DNA of 64,000 bases from Dendrocalamus latiflorus (GCA_017311315.1 CM029610.1:5327126-5391125); one strand, 5' to 3'; shown: positions 23,305-35,815, numbered from the stretch's first letter. The notes: a model not told the origin generated them from the sequence alone. Made by a program: numbers and translations.

Positions 23305-25958
23305 ATGCCCCCTCAAACCCCTAGGGTACTTCCCCCCAATGGAAATATTCCCTGCCACCATTTGGATGCCACAGGGGTAAAAGTCCCTGATATTTAAAAA
23401 ATAAAAAACTAGAAACTTTGAATGAAGAAATAATTTGTAAAAATTATAAGACTCGTAGATACAAATAAGAATCCAAGAAAATCATTAAAAAATGAAAAGG
23501 TTAAGCAAAAAGTTACTAAAATCTACATTAGCATTCATACATGGGTAAAATCCAAAAAAAGTTTAGATAGTGCTGCTCGCATATATAGCATCAATTATCT
23601 ACAACATCCAACAAAGTTAATCATTTATAGCATCGATACATCCATACATCACAGATGACTCAACTATAACCATGTTGCATTCAATTAAAAGTAGAATTCA
23701 AGCATCAGGTCAGCCATGCCCACCATGTTGCAAGTCGAACAATCTGACCAATCAAACATACACCACCACTTCCTTCTCTCTTCTGCTCATTCTGCCTAGA
23801 TGAAACATACCAATTGTACTTGTCATAAAAATATGAAAGGAAACTATAAAGAATATGAAATGTTATGAGGTAAATTTGACCCAAACTCCACTAATCTCAA
23901 AAAATTTACACAAATTCATCTTTTGTAAGAGTAACTGGTTAAGGAAACTAAAAACAAAAACACAACTAACAAACATATTGAGGGTTGTTGAGACTCATAT
24001 CAGATTACTGGAGGCCAATATACTCAAAAATTGGATTAGTTGAGTTGATGCACATATACACAAAAATTAAGTTGGTGAAAGTATACACAAAAACTAATAA
24101 GTTGGTGAAAGAGGCTGGCCACATGCATCAACAACATTTTAGTTACGGCTGGGTTGATCCTACTCCTATATACAATCATGGCCCCCAACTCATCAACTTA
24201 AGAATCTCTACAACCAGTTGCTCATCGGGCATGATAAATTAATGCAGATTGCTCATTCCAATCTTGATCTTTTTGGGTAAGCAATGATATATTATCTACA
24301 ACTTTCCCAAAAGAAAGACATAGTAGTGTGAGTAGAGAAAGTGATTGCCGTTAGGATTTTTTAAACTCTGATTGATGCTTCTAATTTCAGTCTGGTACTA
24401 ATCAAATAGCCTCCTCAAGATACATTCCAGTCTCACTACTCGCACTCATATGCATGTTCTAAGTTCTAACCAATCAATGTACAAACATCTATTTTTACCT
24501 AAACTATCTAGCTAAAGATTACAGTTTAGAACCTTAATTCCTCTTGTACTCCTACAACTCTACATGTATTGATAAGCATTATACCACTCATTCTATTAGT
24601 TACTGGCTACTTGCAGCTTCACGGTATAACATGTTCCTGAAAGCACCATCATGCCAACACATTGATCCATCAAATTTTCTACATCAATCAAAATGCATGG
24701 ATGATCATTGGGAAATGAAGCACTTAAGCATCGACCTTAAAACATGTGAAACTACTGCATTGATCAAATTGTAGAGCGCGTGAGAGAGATGGCTAAATTT
24801 TGCCTACATTGGACTATACTATCTTTAGAGATGGCAAGTTCAATGTAGTTGTGCTATTACAGATATCCTCGTCCCTCATTCAAATTTTTTAAGGGAATGC
24901 TTGCTTGAATTACACAATTTTGATTAGTATTTGCAATGTCAAACCGGAATGAACTAGAAGTGTTTGTTTTGCCTTTGTATAAGCTAATTGTACTGGCAAC
25001 AAAGAAGTATACTCTAGACTCCAACTATCTATAACCTTTAGTATGTACATTTGAATATGAAACTAGTGAAGTTAATTGAGGTGTGAAAAACATATGTAAT
25101 GTAGATAGATCGATTACATATAGGATAAACTTTTGAATGCATTTAAGCATTCTAGTTCTTATTTTCAGCTAAATTTTCAGAAAGAGATCAGGAAAGGCTC
25201 TGAAGAAAGAAAAAGATGGAATCTATTGGTGAAATTTGTAAACCTTTACAAGCTAGCGTCCTCGGTGTCCCTGTGTGGATCTAGTTGGTCTCGATGCACT
25301 TGACATTCCTTACGAATAACAGCTGCCCCTCCTCTCCTTCCTCAAAACTTCCTAGGAGCACTAGATCTGTGAGAGAAGGATGACAAAACTCTAGGAGGAA
25401 GAGGATGAGGAATAGGGAGGAAGAAGAGTTGGAGCTAACTAACCACCGAGGACCTGCCACGCCGAAGAAGGACAAAACACTTCCGACTAACCAGAGTGGT
25501 AAGAGAGGGCGTCGCGTCTCGTGAGATGTGGGAGGACCGGAGAAGAAAGCACGCAGTGGAGGCGGTTGCTAGTGAGGGAGGAGGTGGCGTTAGATGGAGG
25601 TAGAGGTGGAAATGGTCATGAGAGAGAGAGAGACGGAGGCGGTCGACGGAGGCAAAGGTTGTGAGTGTCGTTGTGAGGCAGAGATGTGCACGTGAAAAGA
25701 GGCGACATGACGGGGAGAGCTTTCCCGACGTGGAGAATCGAGAAATTTTTCACCATGGAAAAGGCGTGGATTGGACTAGAAAATTTCTGCCTTATGGGTA
25801 TCCAAACGGGTCTTCTAACTCACCCAAAAAACTTGCCCTATGGGTTTCCTTTGCTAGGAATTAGCTAGGATCCCACTGGGATTGGAGTTCCCAAAAGGAA
25901 ATCCACCTCACCTGCGTGGCCCTCCTCCCGATGAACGCGGCTTCCCCATTTTCTTCTT
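23305..25958. other. Anonymous intergenic region
   Basis: No gene, RNA or complete repeat can be supported over about 2.6 kb. It is AT-rich to about 25200, then purine-rich and GC-richer, with (GA)n near 25619-25634. Pieces such as 'tttggatgccacaggggtaa' (23372) and 'tatccaaacgggtcttc' (25800) look like transposon edges but could not be paired convincingly. Confidence 0.35.
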
Positions 25959-26070
25959 TGTGTCCCCTCGTGTTTTCGTTGATGTGGCAAAGATCTATTC
26001 TCTATGTTCTCTTCGTGTTCTCCTAGTGCTTTAGATCTTCGCCACGTCAACGAAAACACGAGGGGGCACA
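25959..26070. repeat. Inverted repeat in the V-ATPase A upstream region
   Basis: The arms 25959-25996 and 26033-26070 are 38 bp each, with 3 mismatches by eye. The shared core is 'cctcgtgttttcgttga'. They are separated by a 36-bp loop. Weaker pairing continues outward ('gcttccc' on both sides). The right arm ends 108 bases before the V-ATPase start codon, so part may be transcribed as leader. Confidence 0.85.
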
Positions 26071-26178
26071 GGGTGAAGGGAACAGGGAAGCCAGCTTCCC
26101 TCCCGATCGCTCCCTCCCCGACCAGATCGAGACTCCGCGAGCGGTCCGACGCCGACGACCCCCTCGCCGCCGCCGGCC

Positions 26179-29100
26179 ATGGCGTACGGCGACCGCGTCA
26201 CCACCTTCGAGGACTCCGAGAAGGAGAGCGAGTACGGCTACGTCCGCAAGGTCCGCCCGCTCCTCCTGCCCCTCCTACTGCTCGCATTGCTTTCTTGTAG
26301 ATCCCAACTGCTCGTCTCGCGTGATCTCTGATCCGTGCAAGCTGTGCGCCGCACCGCTTGTATTTGCGACCTGTGATGTGTTCGGATCGAGCTGAATTGC
26401 CGCGAGATTCGTTTAGCCGGGTAGTTTCGCTTGGGATTCGGGCGGTGGCGCTGATTGCTTTTGTGGATCTCTCACGCGCAACTGGTGTTTTGAAGGAAGC
26501 CTTCGGATCCATCCCGCATTGGTGGAAGTTCGCTTAGTAGAGTAGGTTTTCAGATTTGTGTGGCTGAGCAGCTGTACTTGAGATTTGCCTGGTATTTTAA
26601 CCGCTAGTCTGTATCACACTGTCGTTTGATCTGATGTGTGCGGTCACTAATGTTTTCGGATTGTTATGATTCGAAGGATTCAGATGGGTTGACTATTTAC
26701 TCCATTGTGAATTGTCAGGCTTCTCTGTTGGCATTGGTATGTGCTTAGTTCAATTAGTCGGAGATGTGCATAGATTTGCTGTTTTGGTGGAATTTAGATG
26801 GGTTTATGATGCCACGGTGCACTTGCTCAGTTGCTCGTACTTAGGTCTTGACTTCTAGGTCACTAGATCCTACTACGGAACTCGGCACTTCGTTAACTGT
26901 CTGGCAGAAGATTTAGATGGCATCTTCTGCTAATGTTCTGCATTGCAGTTATATGTATAACAACCCTCCTTTCTTTTGTGAATGGCATGTTGATCTGTTA
27001 ACGTTGTTTATGATGTGTTGATTAACCTTAGTGCTGGAATGCTTGGTTGTCATAGGTCTCTGGACCTGTGGTCGTAGCTGATGGAATGGGAGGTGCTGCC
27101 ATGTATGAGCTCGTTCGTGTTGGGTACGATAATCTCATTGGGGAAATTATTCGTCTTGAGGGTGATTCAGCTACGATTCAAGGTATGCAATAGGGCACTT
27201 GTTTTTATCCTATACGGTATTCACCCATGACGTTTGATAATGGTTTTTTTGCCAGTTGAACAAAATATAGTAGTATAGCAACATCACAAATGTTGTTACT
27301 TGTGTATTACAGTTTACGAGGAAACTGCTGGACTGATGGTTAACGACCCTGTTTTGAGAACAAGAAAGGTGTATTTTCGTGATCTACTGAACTTTCCTGT
27401 CAAGTGTCCTTGTTTTGCTCTTTTTAACACAGAATAGCTATGCCCATGCAGCCCCTTTCTGTTGAGTTGGGACCTGGTATTCTTGGGAACATTTTTGATG
27501 GAATCCAGGTAAGACGAACATGATAACAGTCTTTTCATTTTATTGTTTGCTCTATGCATTTCTTATGTGTTGTTATGACCTCTTTCCTATTACATTTGTA
27601 GCGCCCTCTAAAAACTATTGCTATTAAATCTGGAGATGTGTACATTCCTCGTGGTGTTTCAGTTCCTGCCCTTGACAAAGATGCATTGTGGGAATTTCAG
27701 CCAAATAAGCTTGGTAATGTGTTTAATACTGTAATGGTGCAAGAGGGACATCCTGTTAATCTTTTTCTAGTTTCATGTGCTGTGCATGGCCCTCTAAAAA
27801 CTTCTCTTTTTATCATTTGCTTCAGGTGTTGGAGATGTCCTCACAGGTGGAGATCTATTAAGTTCTTATGATGTTGAGTTTTGGTTAGTATGCTGTAAGT
27901 TCTTATGATGTTGAGTTTTGGTTAGTACTGTGCATAAGGTTAGCAGCTTGTGCACATGCTAATGTTTGCTGACTATATGGCAGACTGTCTTTGAGAACAC
28001 TTTGATGCAACACCATGTCGCCCTTCCACCTGGTTCTATGGGGAAAGTAAGTTACATCGCGCCAGCTGGTCAATACAGCCTGCAGGTTAGTGGATGCTAT
28101 CACTATATCCGAAGTCCTATTGATTTGCATGTGTTATTACTTTCCCTCATTTTATTTGAAACCCTGCTATGTATGCAGGATACAGTGCTAGAGTTGGAAT
28201 TTCAGGGCATCAAAAAGCAATTTACTATGCTTCAGGTAAAGAAGTTAATTCTTTTTAAAGATAGAACTCTCTGAAGTTTAAAGCCTTAATTTAATTATGT
28301 TGATCTTATTGACCTGCAGACATGGCCTGTGCGTTCACCAAGGCCTGTTTCGTCAAAACTTGCTGCAGATACACCTCTTCTTACAGGACAGGTTTGTGTA
28401 GAACTTGTCATGAGCCTCACGTTCCATAATAAAATGTGTTGCTTTGTTTTTATCAAGGTTTCTGTGTTGAGATCACAGAACATTCTCAAATGTTGTTTTC
28501 CCCCTTCTTTTCCTACTCCATTAAACCTCAGTCTTATCTACTTTGAAATGGTTCCAGCGTGTACTTGATGCGTTGTTCCCCTCAGTTCTTGGAGGAACAT
28601 GTGCTATTCCTGGAGCTTTTGGTTGTGGAAAAACTGTCATTAGTCAGGCACTTTCCAAGGTGATCATTATATTTTTCATTCCTTCCTGCTCCTGTTGTTG
28701 CAGCTGCGGCAAATACTCCTTTTATTGTCTTAACATCTGTGTACTGAGTTGAATAACCTCTGCAGTACTCCAATTCTGAAGCTGTGGTTTATGTGGGATG
28801 TGGTGAAAGAGGAAATGAGATGGCTGAGGTTCTCATGGACTTCCCCCAATTGACAATGACATTGCCTGATGGACGTGATGAGTCAGTCATGAAGAGAACG
28901 ACACTGGTGGCTAACACATCCAACATGCCTGTCGCTGCTCGCGAAGCCTCCATTTATACAGGTAATGGTGTAATGCACTAATGCCTTGATTGCCTTGACA
29001 TTTACATTAGGCCATAATAGGCACAGATATCGATAATGTGTAAGCGCACTTTGTTTTGTCTGTTTTTGAGCTGACATATGGTAGTTAAGTAGGAAATGTA

Positions 29101-32100
29101 TTAATATCGGAAACACGACGTTATGGCAACTTGGCCAATTATGCAAACTGGTACTTGAATTTTCATCTTCTTTTAGAATTTTCACACTGCATAGAACTCA
29201 ACTGACTGAAAATGTGGCACTGAAATTAGTGCTGTTTTGCCAGAGAGGCAGGAAAAGGCATCTGTGTATTTATTCCTGAGATTTGTACAGTTATAACTGT
29301 TGAATTTTAGGATAACATATTGACGACATAGGCATCTCCCTCCTAGGCTTCTAGCTTTATCTGTCTCTACATGTTTCTTTTCCTGTCAGTGTTCGTTTGC
29401 ACATGGTTATCTCAATTCTCAAGTAGTGCTTTTAATGCATATTTTCTGAATCACAATTGATGCTTTCTTCATCAACAAAATCTTATATGATACCCTTCCC
29501 CACAGGAATTACAATAGCTGAATATTTCCGAGACATGGGCTACAATGTCAGTATGATGGCTGACTCCACCTCTCGATGGGCTGAGGCATTACGTGAGATC
29601 TCTGGGCGTTTGGTATGTTGCTTTTCTTCCATTCTACCTGCCAAGTGTTGTGCGAACATGATCTTTTTTTATTGAAGTTTAGTTTCTACCTCATTGTATT
29701 TTCACTTATTGCTGTGATAGCCTATTGACACTATGTTATCCTATTTTTGTATCATTATTTAGCCATTTACTGCATTTGACCAATGTATGGTTAAAATTAC
29801 TCTGTAAACTTTTAGTAACATTGCTACAAATGCTAAGGATATCATGTAATTGGTGAAGCAAGTTTACATGGTGATACCAAATTAAAAGATGAGAATGATT
29901 CTGATAGCCACATGTTAAGTTAGGAACAGACCTATATCATGAGTAATGTAGTTGGGTGCTAAGACATCCTCTGGAAATACTTAATTAGGACCGTTCTTTC
30001 ATTTGTGTTGATTATTTTTTACCCCCTGTTTGTGTTACTATTTAACTAATGGCACACTTGTTATGCTCCAGGCTGAAATGCCGATAGTGGTTACCCAGCA
30101 TATTTGGCTGCAAGATTGGCGTCTTTTTATGAACGTGCTGGTAAGGTGAAATGTCTGGGAAGTCCAGATCGGACTGGCAGTGTGACAATTGTTGGGGCTG
30201 TCTCTCCTCCTGGTGGTGATTTTTCAGATCCTGTTACCTCTGCGACCCTTAGTATTGTTCAGGTAAGGAAGCCACTAAATTACTCCTGCTGTTTTGTCCA
30301 AACATGATTAATAGGGTTTATTGTTTCGGTATTGTTAAAACATGTTTTGTTCTTATTTGCAGGTCTTCTGGGGATTAGATAAAAAACTTGCTCAAAGGAA
30401 GCATTTCCCGTCAGTGAATTGGCTCATTTCCTATTCGAAATACTCCAAGGTTATTTCCTAACTTAAACTTGTTTAAGCTGGTTACAGATAGCAACTCTTT
30501 AGAAAGTTTTCAAGGTGAAATATAGAGCAGAAGAGAATAAAGGTCAAAGAAGTGTTGCAGACCATTCTATTATTAACAATTGGGTTATTTTGGACAATAA
30601 CAACAAGTTTCATGGGTTGTAGTAATGAATTGATTTTTTGAAGTTATCGCTGAAGATGAAGCACATTGTTAGTTATGGGATGAGTTGGAATGGGTATGAA
30701 GCACATTGTTAGTTATGGGATGAGTTGGAATGGGTGCTATGTCGCTTTTGTTGCATTTTTGTCGCCCTCATCTTATTTACCATTATTCTCATAGGCCTCT
30801 TCGCTCGCCCGTGCATTCGTGTTTACTCTCCATGATACAAGTATTGATTTTTTTTTGAACAAGAACAGTAGGGGAGGACCCTACTGAATAAATATATCTT
30901 AAGATAATAAGGAGTGCAAAAAGAAAAAATAACTTCATTGATGTTATATGACCTTACAATTTTCTGCCTTGCAGGCCCTTGCGTCATTCTACGAAAAGTT
31001 CGATCCAGATTTCATTGATATTAGAACAAAAGCACGTGAGGTGTTGCAGAGGGAGGATGATCTAAATGAAATTGTGCAGGTATTATTTTGTGCCTTTGTG
31101 GGTCATTTACTTGCCTGGAATTCCATGACGTTTAAACTTTATTATCATTTAGTAGGTTAACTTATGTTCATGTAGCTTTCTATCACTAGTTGCTGAAATA
31201 CCTCTTATTAGTCTGCAGTGTGCTAATGTCTAACATTCTATTAGATGTGTTCGCACATACTTTCATGTCTAAGATAGTTGCTGAGTGTGACAGTTTCTTT
31301 GTATTTTGTCCACTTATTGGCCCTTCTAACCATTTTGAAAACAACAATAAACTTTATTTCAGTATACTATGTAATTTTCAGAAACTTGGTTGGCATAAAT
31401 ATGTTTGTTCCCTTTTATGATTCATTGCATGATCTTGATTATTAACTCTTTACTCCATATTCAGCTTGTTGGTAAAGATGCGCTGGCAGAAACTGACAAG
31501 ATTACACTGGAGACAGCAAAACTTTTGAGAGAAGATTATTTGGCACAAAATGCATTTACCCCGTGAGTGTTGACCTAGTTAATTTGACACGTTCTACTGT
31601 CCTTTGTTATCCATATTGGTTCCGACCATGCAATTCTGCTGCCCAAAACAGATACGATAAGTTTTGTCCATTCTACAAATCTGTTTGGATGATGCGCAAC
31701 ATTATCCATTTCAACACACTGGCAAACCAGGTAAGCTCTCTTTACTCATTGTGCTAGCAATTCCATGGTTTTTAAGTAATGTTTTTTCTGTAATCGAAAC
31801 ATTGTAACATTGTAGAAAAATCGAAACATTGTAACTCATTGTACTCATCATGATATATTCACACCAAAGTAGTAGAAAAACGATTTTCTTCCTTCATTTG
31901 TATGTTTGTATCATTTGTAGGCGGTGGAGCGGGCAGCTGGTGCTGATGGACAAAAGATAACATACAGCGTCATAAAGCATCGCATGGGCGATCTATTCTA
32001 TCGCTTAGTGTAAGTATTTCTAGTCTATTTTCAAATTTTGTTCTCGATTAAAACATAATTAATGATCTTTTTATATATTACAGATCTCAAAAATTCGAGG

Positions 32101-32198
32101 ATCCTGCAGAAGGCGAAGACGTTTTAGTCGCAAAATTTAAGAAACTGTACGATGACCTTACCACCGGGTTCCGCAATCTAGAAGACGAAGCACGGTGA
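26179..32198 (+). CDS. V-type H+-ATPase catalytic subunit A, 19 exons, frame broken twice (likely recent pseudogene)
   Basis: Subunit A hydrolyses ATP in the V1 head that drives proton pumping into vacuole and Golgi. Exons: 26179-26250, 27056-27182, 27313-27368, 27452-27508, 27602-27713, 27826-27894, 27984-28085, 28179-28235, 28320-28391, 28558-28659, 28766-28961, 29506-29612, 30072-30262, 30363-30449, 30975-31079, 31465-31562, 31652-31730, 31921-32009, 32084-32198. Start MAYGDRVTTFEDSEKE; P-loop GAFGCGKT in exon 10 (about residues 250-257); GERGNEMAEVL in exon 11; ADSTSRWAEALREISGR in exon 12; end FRNLEDEAR. Setting aside two lesions, the exons sum to about 621 residues, the family length. 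A 31-bp insertion at the end of exon 6 shifts the frame to a stop at 27992-27994. A 4-bp loss after 30083 gives a stop at 30147-30149. All other exons and splice sites are intact, so inactivation would be recent, or the sequence is in error. Confidence 0.93.
27858..27888 (+). other. 31-bp templated duplication at the exon 6 / intron 6 border
   Basis: The sequence 'taagttcttatgatgttgag...ttag' occurs at 27859-27888 and again at 27896-27925, where it is the start of intron 6. Removing 27858-27888 restores an exon ending ...GGDLYA with a good donor (GCT|GTAAGT). With it the reading frame shifts by one base. Confidence 0.85.
30656..30735 (+). repeat. Perfect 40-bp tandem duplication in V-ATPase A intron 14
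   Basis: Two identical 40-bp units start atgaagcacattgttagtta at 30656 and 30696. They lie inside the intron between exons 14 and 15 and do not touch splice sites. Confidence 0.95.
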
Positions 32199-32317
32199 AT
32201 TGTTGTAGATTGTGTAAACAATGATTACACCCAGTGTTTTATAAAGCATGGAGAAGCGATGTGTTTGCTTCCGAGGTTGTAGGTTGAGATTTGGTTGCGG
32301 CTTGTGGCTTTTGGGCT

Positions 32318-32512
32318 GTTTATACGAGGGATTACAGAGTAACAGAAATTCATGTGCGGTTTTTGCCGATATAAATGAAGTTAGTAAAGTATGTAGTACA
32401 ATTAACTAGTAGACGTTATCTTGAAGAAAAAAATACCTCGTTTAAAAGCTAATTACCGTAGAAAAGCTAAAAAGTAGCTTTTAGAAGCTAAAAAAACAAG
32501 CCCTATGTACGA
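32318..32512 (+). mobile_element. MITE, family B, copy 2 (V-ATPase A 3' flank)
   Basis: It lies about 120 bases after the stop codon, probably within the 3' UTR. It is collinear with 12534-12745 and reverse-complementary to 33666-33893 (shared: 'cagagtaacagaaattcatg', 'gatataaatgaagtt', 'gtagtacaattaactagtag', 'gtttaaaagcta'). It could supply or disturb polyadenylation signals. Confidence 0.78.
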
Positions 32513-33665
32513 GAGTTCTTCTGCACCGATACGCGCCATCGTTTTGTCACATCACTCTGTTTCGGGCTCGAGTGGACACGTCATTTCTCTTTTGATGTAT
32601 CATTTATTTATCACTGTAATAAGCGATGGGCATGTTTATAGTTGAATAAATACGATGTCCATCTATTTAAACATCGATTATTATCTTTACTATTTGTTTG
32701 TTGAAAAGCCATGTTGCTTTAGGCATTTGGTGTGGCTATTAATTATGTAATGGTGATGGAGCAGGTACTTGCCATCAATGGCTCTTCTCTTTTTAGCTGT
32801 TTTTTGGATTTCGCTTTTTTTACCAACTATTATTTATTAGATTAATAAACTTTAACTAAAATTATAAGCTTGCGCAAAAGAACGCCTCAACATCTCTTTT
32901 GTACGAGAGACTTCGTGGGCCAAAGTGGGAGTGAATCAAAGCAACTTAATGCACTTTAGATGGTCACTGTCTCGTTAAATTGGAAGTCTGGAACCACTGA
33001 ACGAGCTAACAAACTTGTACCGTAAAATGTCTGTCATTATGAACAAACCTGCATCATTTCATAGCTTTTAGATGTCCATGCAAATTGCATATATATAATA
33101 GCCAGACTAGGTCAATTTGCAACAAAGCAAACTTCACGGGAGTGCTTGACTTGCAAATTTTTCAGTTTTTTTACCCAGTCCTTTTTCCGCTGGGTAGAAA
33201 CAACAAACAAGCCAAAGCTTGAGTGCTCAGACAAGCTATACCTACATCTAGTAAGCATGCCTAATCATTGGACATATTCAATACAGTACACGTGGACATA
33301 TTCGACCTTTTTCTGTAGTGTTCTTATTTGGAATAACAGCCTGTTATTTGATTAGATCCATGTGAAGGGTTTCCACAAGAATCCCAAAGCTTTATTAACA
33401 TTTGAGGTAACGAATAATGTCCAACTCGCATTAGATATGTACATTTTTTTTTAAAAAAAAATAAGATCCCTTTTGGAAGTGTGTATATATGGTTAGCTTC
33501 CTTATCCAACATTGTCTGTTTGGTTGGATGCTTGTTCTGTACTATCTGACAACCTAAAATAACCTTTTGTATCGTGTTATTTTGTTTCCCAAACTGAACA
33601 CCTGTTTCTCCCACAAGCGCAACCCAAAGTACATGTACAACTACAAATTAGTACACGGAGTATTG
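32513..33665. other. Intergenic, nothing recognised
   Basis: AT-rich DNA. A hAT-like MITE remnant is possible around 32790-32885 ('gctgttttttggatttcgct' to 'cttgcgcaaaagaacgcc'), similar in wording to 18210-18290. No gene is supported. Confidence 0.4.
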
Positions 33666-33893
33666 GCCTTGTTCTTTTCAGCTTCTAGAAATTACTTTTT
33701 GGTTTTTCTACAGTAACTAGTTTTTAAACGAAGTATTTTTTTCAAGATAGGATCTACTAGTTAATTGTAGTACATACTTTACTGACCTCATTTATATCGG
33801 TAAAAATCACCCGTGAGTTTCTGTTACTCTGTATTCTCTCATACAAACAGCCCAAAAGTTAGAAGCCGCAGTAAAAAAGAAAAGACCCATTAT
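33666..33893 (-). mobile_element. MITE, family B, copy 3 (inverted)
   Basis: It runs from 'ggccttgttcttttcagctt' to 'aaaaaagaaaagaccc' and is the reverse complement of copy 2 over its core. The ends are roughly inverted to each other (GGCCTTGTTCTTTT against GGGTCTTTTCTTTT). With copy 2 it forms an inverted pair 1.15 kb apart. Confidence 0.75.
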
Positions 33894-34970
33894 CATGGCA
33901 ATTACCCAACTACCCATTGATTCCAGCATATAGGAAGGATTGAGAGCATCCAATCATCCAATTCATGTGTTCACATCATACCGTGATCCATCATCCACGG
34001 CAAGACATACCCTTTAAATTGGAACAATAAAAAATAGAGGCCAAGAAGAACAAGGCTCATGGCCACACCGAGTGATTCAACTATCATATATTTTGAGGGC
34101 AAGAACAAACAAACTTACATTATTTATAGAACATAATTTGAGTCTAAAAAACATTATCTAGCATTGGGATTCATAAAATAAAACTTAAAGCTAATGTAGC
34201 TATCAGTTTTTAGAGTAGTGTAATCGTATTCCTTGTATTATTAACAAATACTGATAAAGTTGACCTCGAAACATAGGATTCTTTAGCTACACCATAAAAT
34301 ATGCCCATCAAATTATGTTTAATTGCCGCAGTCCTCGTTTTGAATGTAGGAATTAACAAAAATTTCATAATAATTTGTAGGAAACAATTCGATTCTCGTA
34401 GGAACTGGGAAAAAAAATCTCACATTCCAAAGGAGATTGCAATTTGGAGATGACTTCTTCCTTTGATCGATTTTTAATGGCATTTTGCATATGTGAAAGT
34501 TTTACCATTCATTGCTTAAATTGTAGGTGCTCTCTAGAAATTTTAATAGCAATACACAAAACAATAGTTAGTACATACTTTTTCAGTATACCATATATTT
34601 CAGTTTGGTTGACACTTGACACACCTCTTCTCTCAGTCTTCCATTTCTTTTCCCACTGAGTTGACCGCCTCTCAGAGCGAAAAAGGAAACCTCCCAAAGA
34701 AATAAAAACCGGGGATGTCTCAATGTAAAACCCAACCCCTTAACAAATAATTAACACACTCTACAGTTAATTAATCCTTTGTTTAAGACTATCTATTTTT
34801 GGCTTTGGCTTTCGCAAATAAATACACAAGGCAGTTCTTCTTCGCTTTAATATTTTAAAGTAGATTATCAAGATAGTTTTTTCAAAATAATTCATCACTA
34901 TTCAATTCGTTTGGCCATGCTCGTGATAGAGAGAAAAAAAATCAGCACTAGCCGAAAAAAACGCACACTA
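33894..34970. promoter_or_regulatory. Intergenic region upstream of the GT14 gene
   Basis: About 1 kb of AT-rich DNA without a supported gene. The pyrimidine-rich stretch 34976-35010 (ctttctccttcctctctcct) probably marks the leader of the downstream gene. Confidence 0.4.
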
Positions 34971-35143
34971 AAATCTTTCTCCTTCCTCTCTCCTTCCCTT
35001 CCACCTCATCTCCCACCTCCGCCACCGCCTCGCGCGAGCCCTAATCCGATCTCGCCTGCGTCAGATCCCGCAGCCCTCGCCGCGGCCCGCGTCTCCGCAG
35101 GACGAGACGCGCCCCGCCGGGTTTCCCGCAGCTCCACTCCGTT

Positions 35144-35815
35144 GTAAGTTTCGTCGCGCCGCTCCGAGCTCAGTCCGTGGCCTCCTGCTCGGTTCCACGC
35201 ATTGACGCGGGATGCTCCGGGGATGAGCCCGTCCCGCTGCGGTTTGACGCTTGCTCGTGCTGTTTTGGTTGTGGAGTTTCGATTTTTCGCGTGAATTTTT
35301 GAGGTGGGTTGGGCGTGGTGCGCGTGATTTGGCGCGGGATGGTATGTTTCGGGATGTGATGATTGGGTTTGGATTGGGAATGCAGTGAGGATTGCGGTGG
35401 GGATCGGGGGATTTGGTTACGAGTTGACTTTTTGGGAGCCGCCGTTGGGACTCTTCCACCGCCTTTGGTGGACATGATTTGATTTGGGCAGGGGGATCAC
35501 CTACTTTTTTTGGTTCAAATCGACTAGGCAGTTGAAAGATTTGGAAATATTTACTTGGAGCCATCGAAATCTTGCTAAACTGCACTATAACTAGTCACAA
35601 GCGAAGCAAGCCATTAGAGTAGTGACAAAAGTAAGAAAAGTAGCAGATCTCATAGAACCTATAAATAAGTAGAGGAGTATTTCGTTGTAGCATCACATCT
35701 TGCCAAATTCCCTTACTGTACATGACAGATGGCGTGAGTAGGAGCTTACTTGGTTGTTGCTTTATGATGTATGAATGGGATTCATGGATTAATGCTGTGA
35801 TACCTTGCATTGCAG
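35144..35815 (+). other. Probable 5'-UTR intron of the GT14 gene
   Basis: A strong donor (GTTG|GTAAGT-like, gt at 35144) follows a GC-rich leader. A good acceptor (ttgcattgcag|aaagg) ends at 35815, 123 bases before the start codon. Leader introns are common in plants. The GC-to-AT composition switch at 35144 supports it, but no transcript evidence is available. Confidence 0.6.

Noticed and set aside
22990..25870. One large transposon bounded by 'tttggatgctagggaaaag' and 'cctttgctaggaattagcta'
   Set aside because: The end similarity is weak after gaps, no target duplication was found, and the interior has no transposase.
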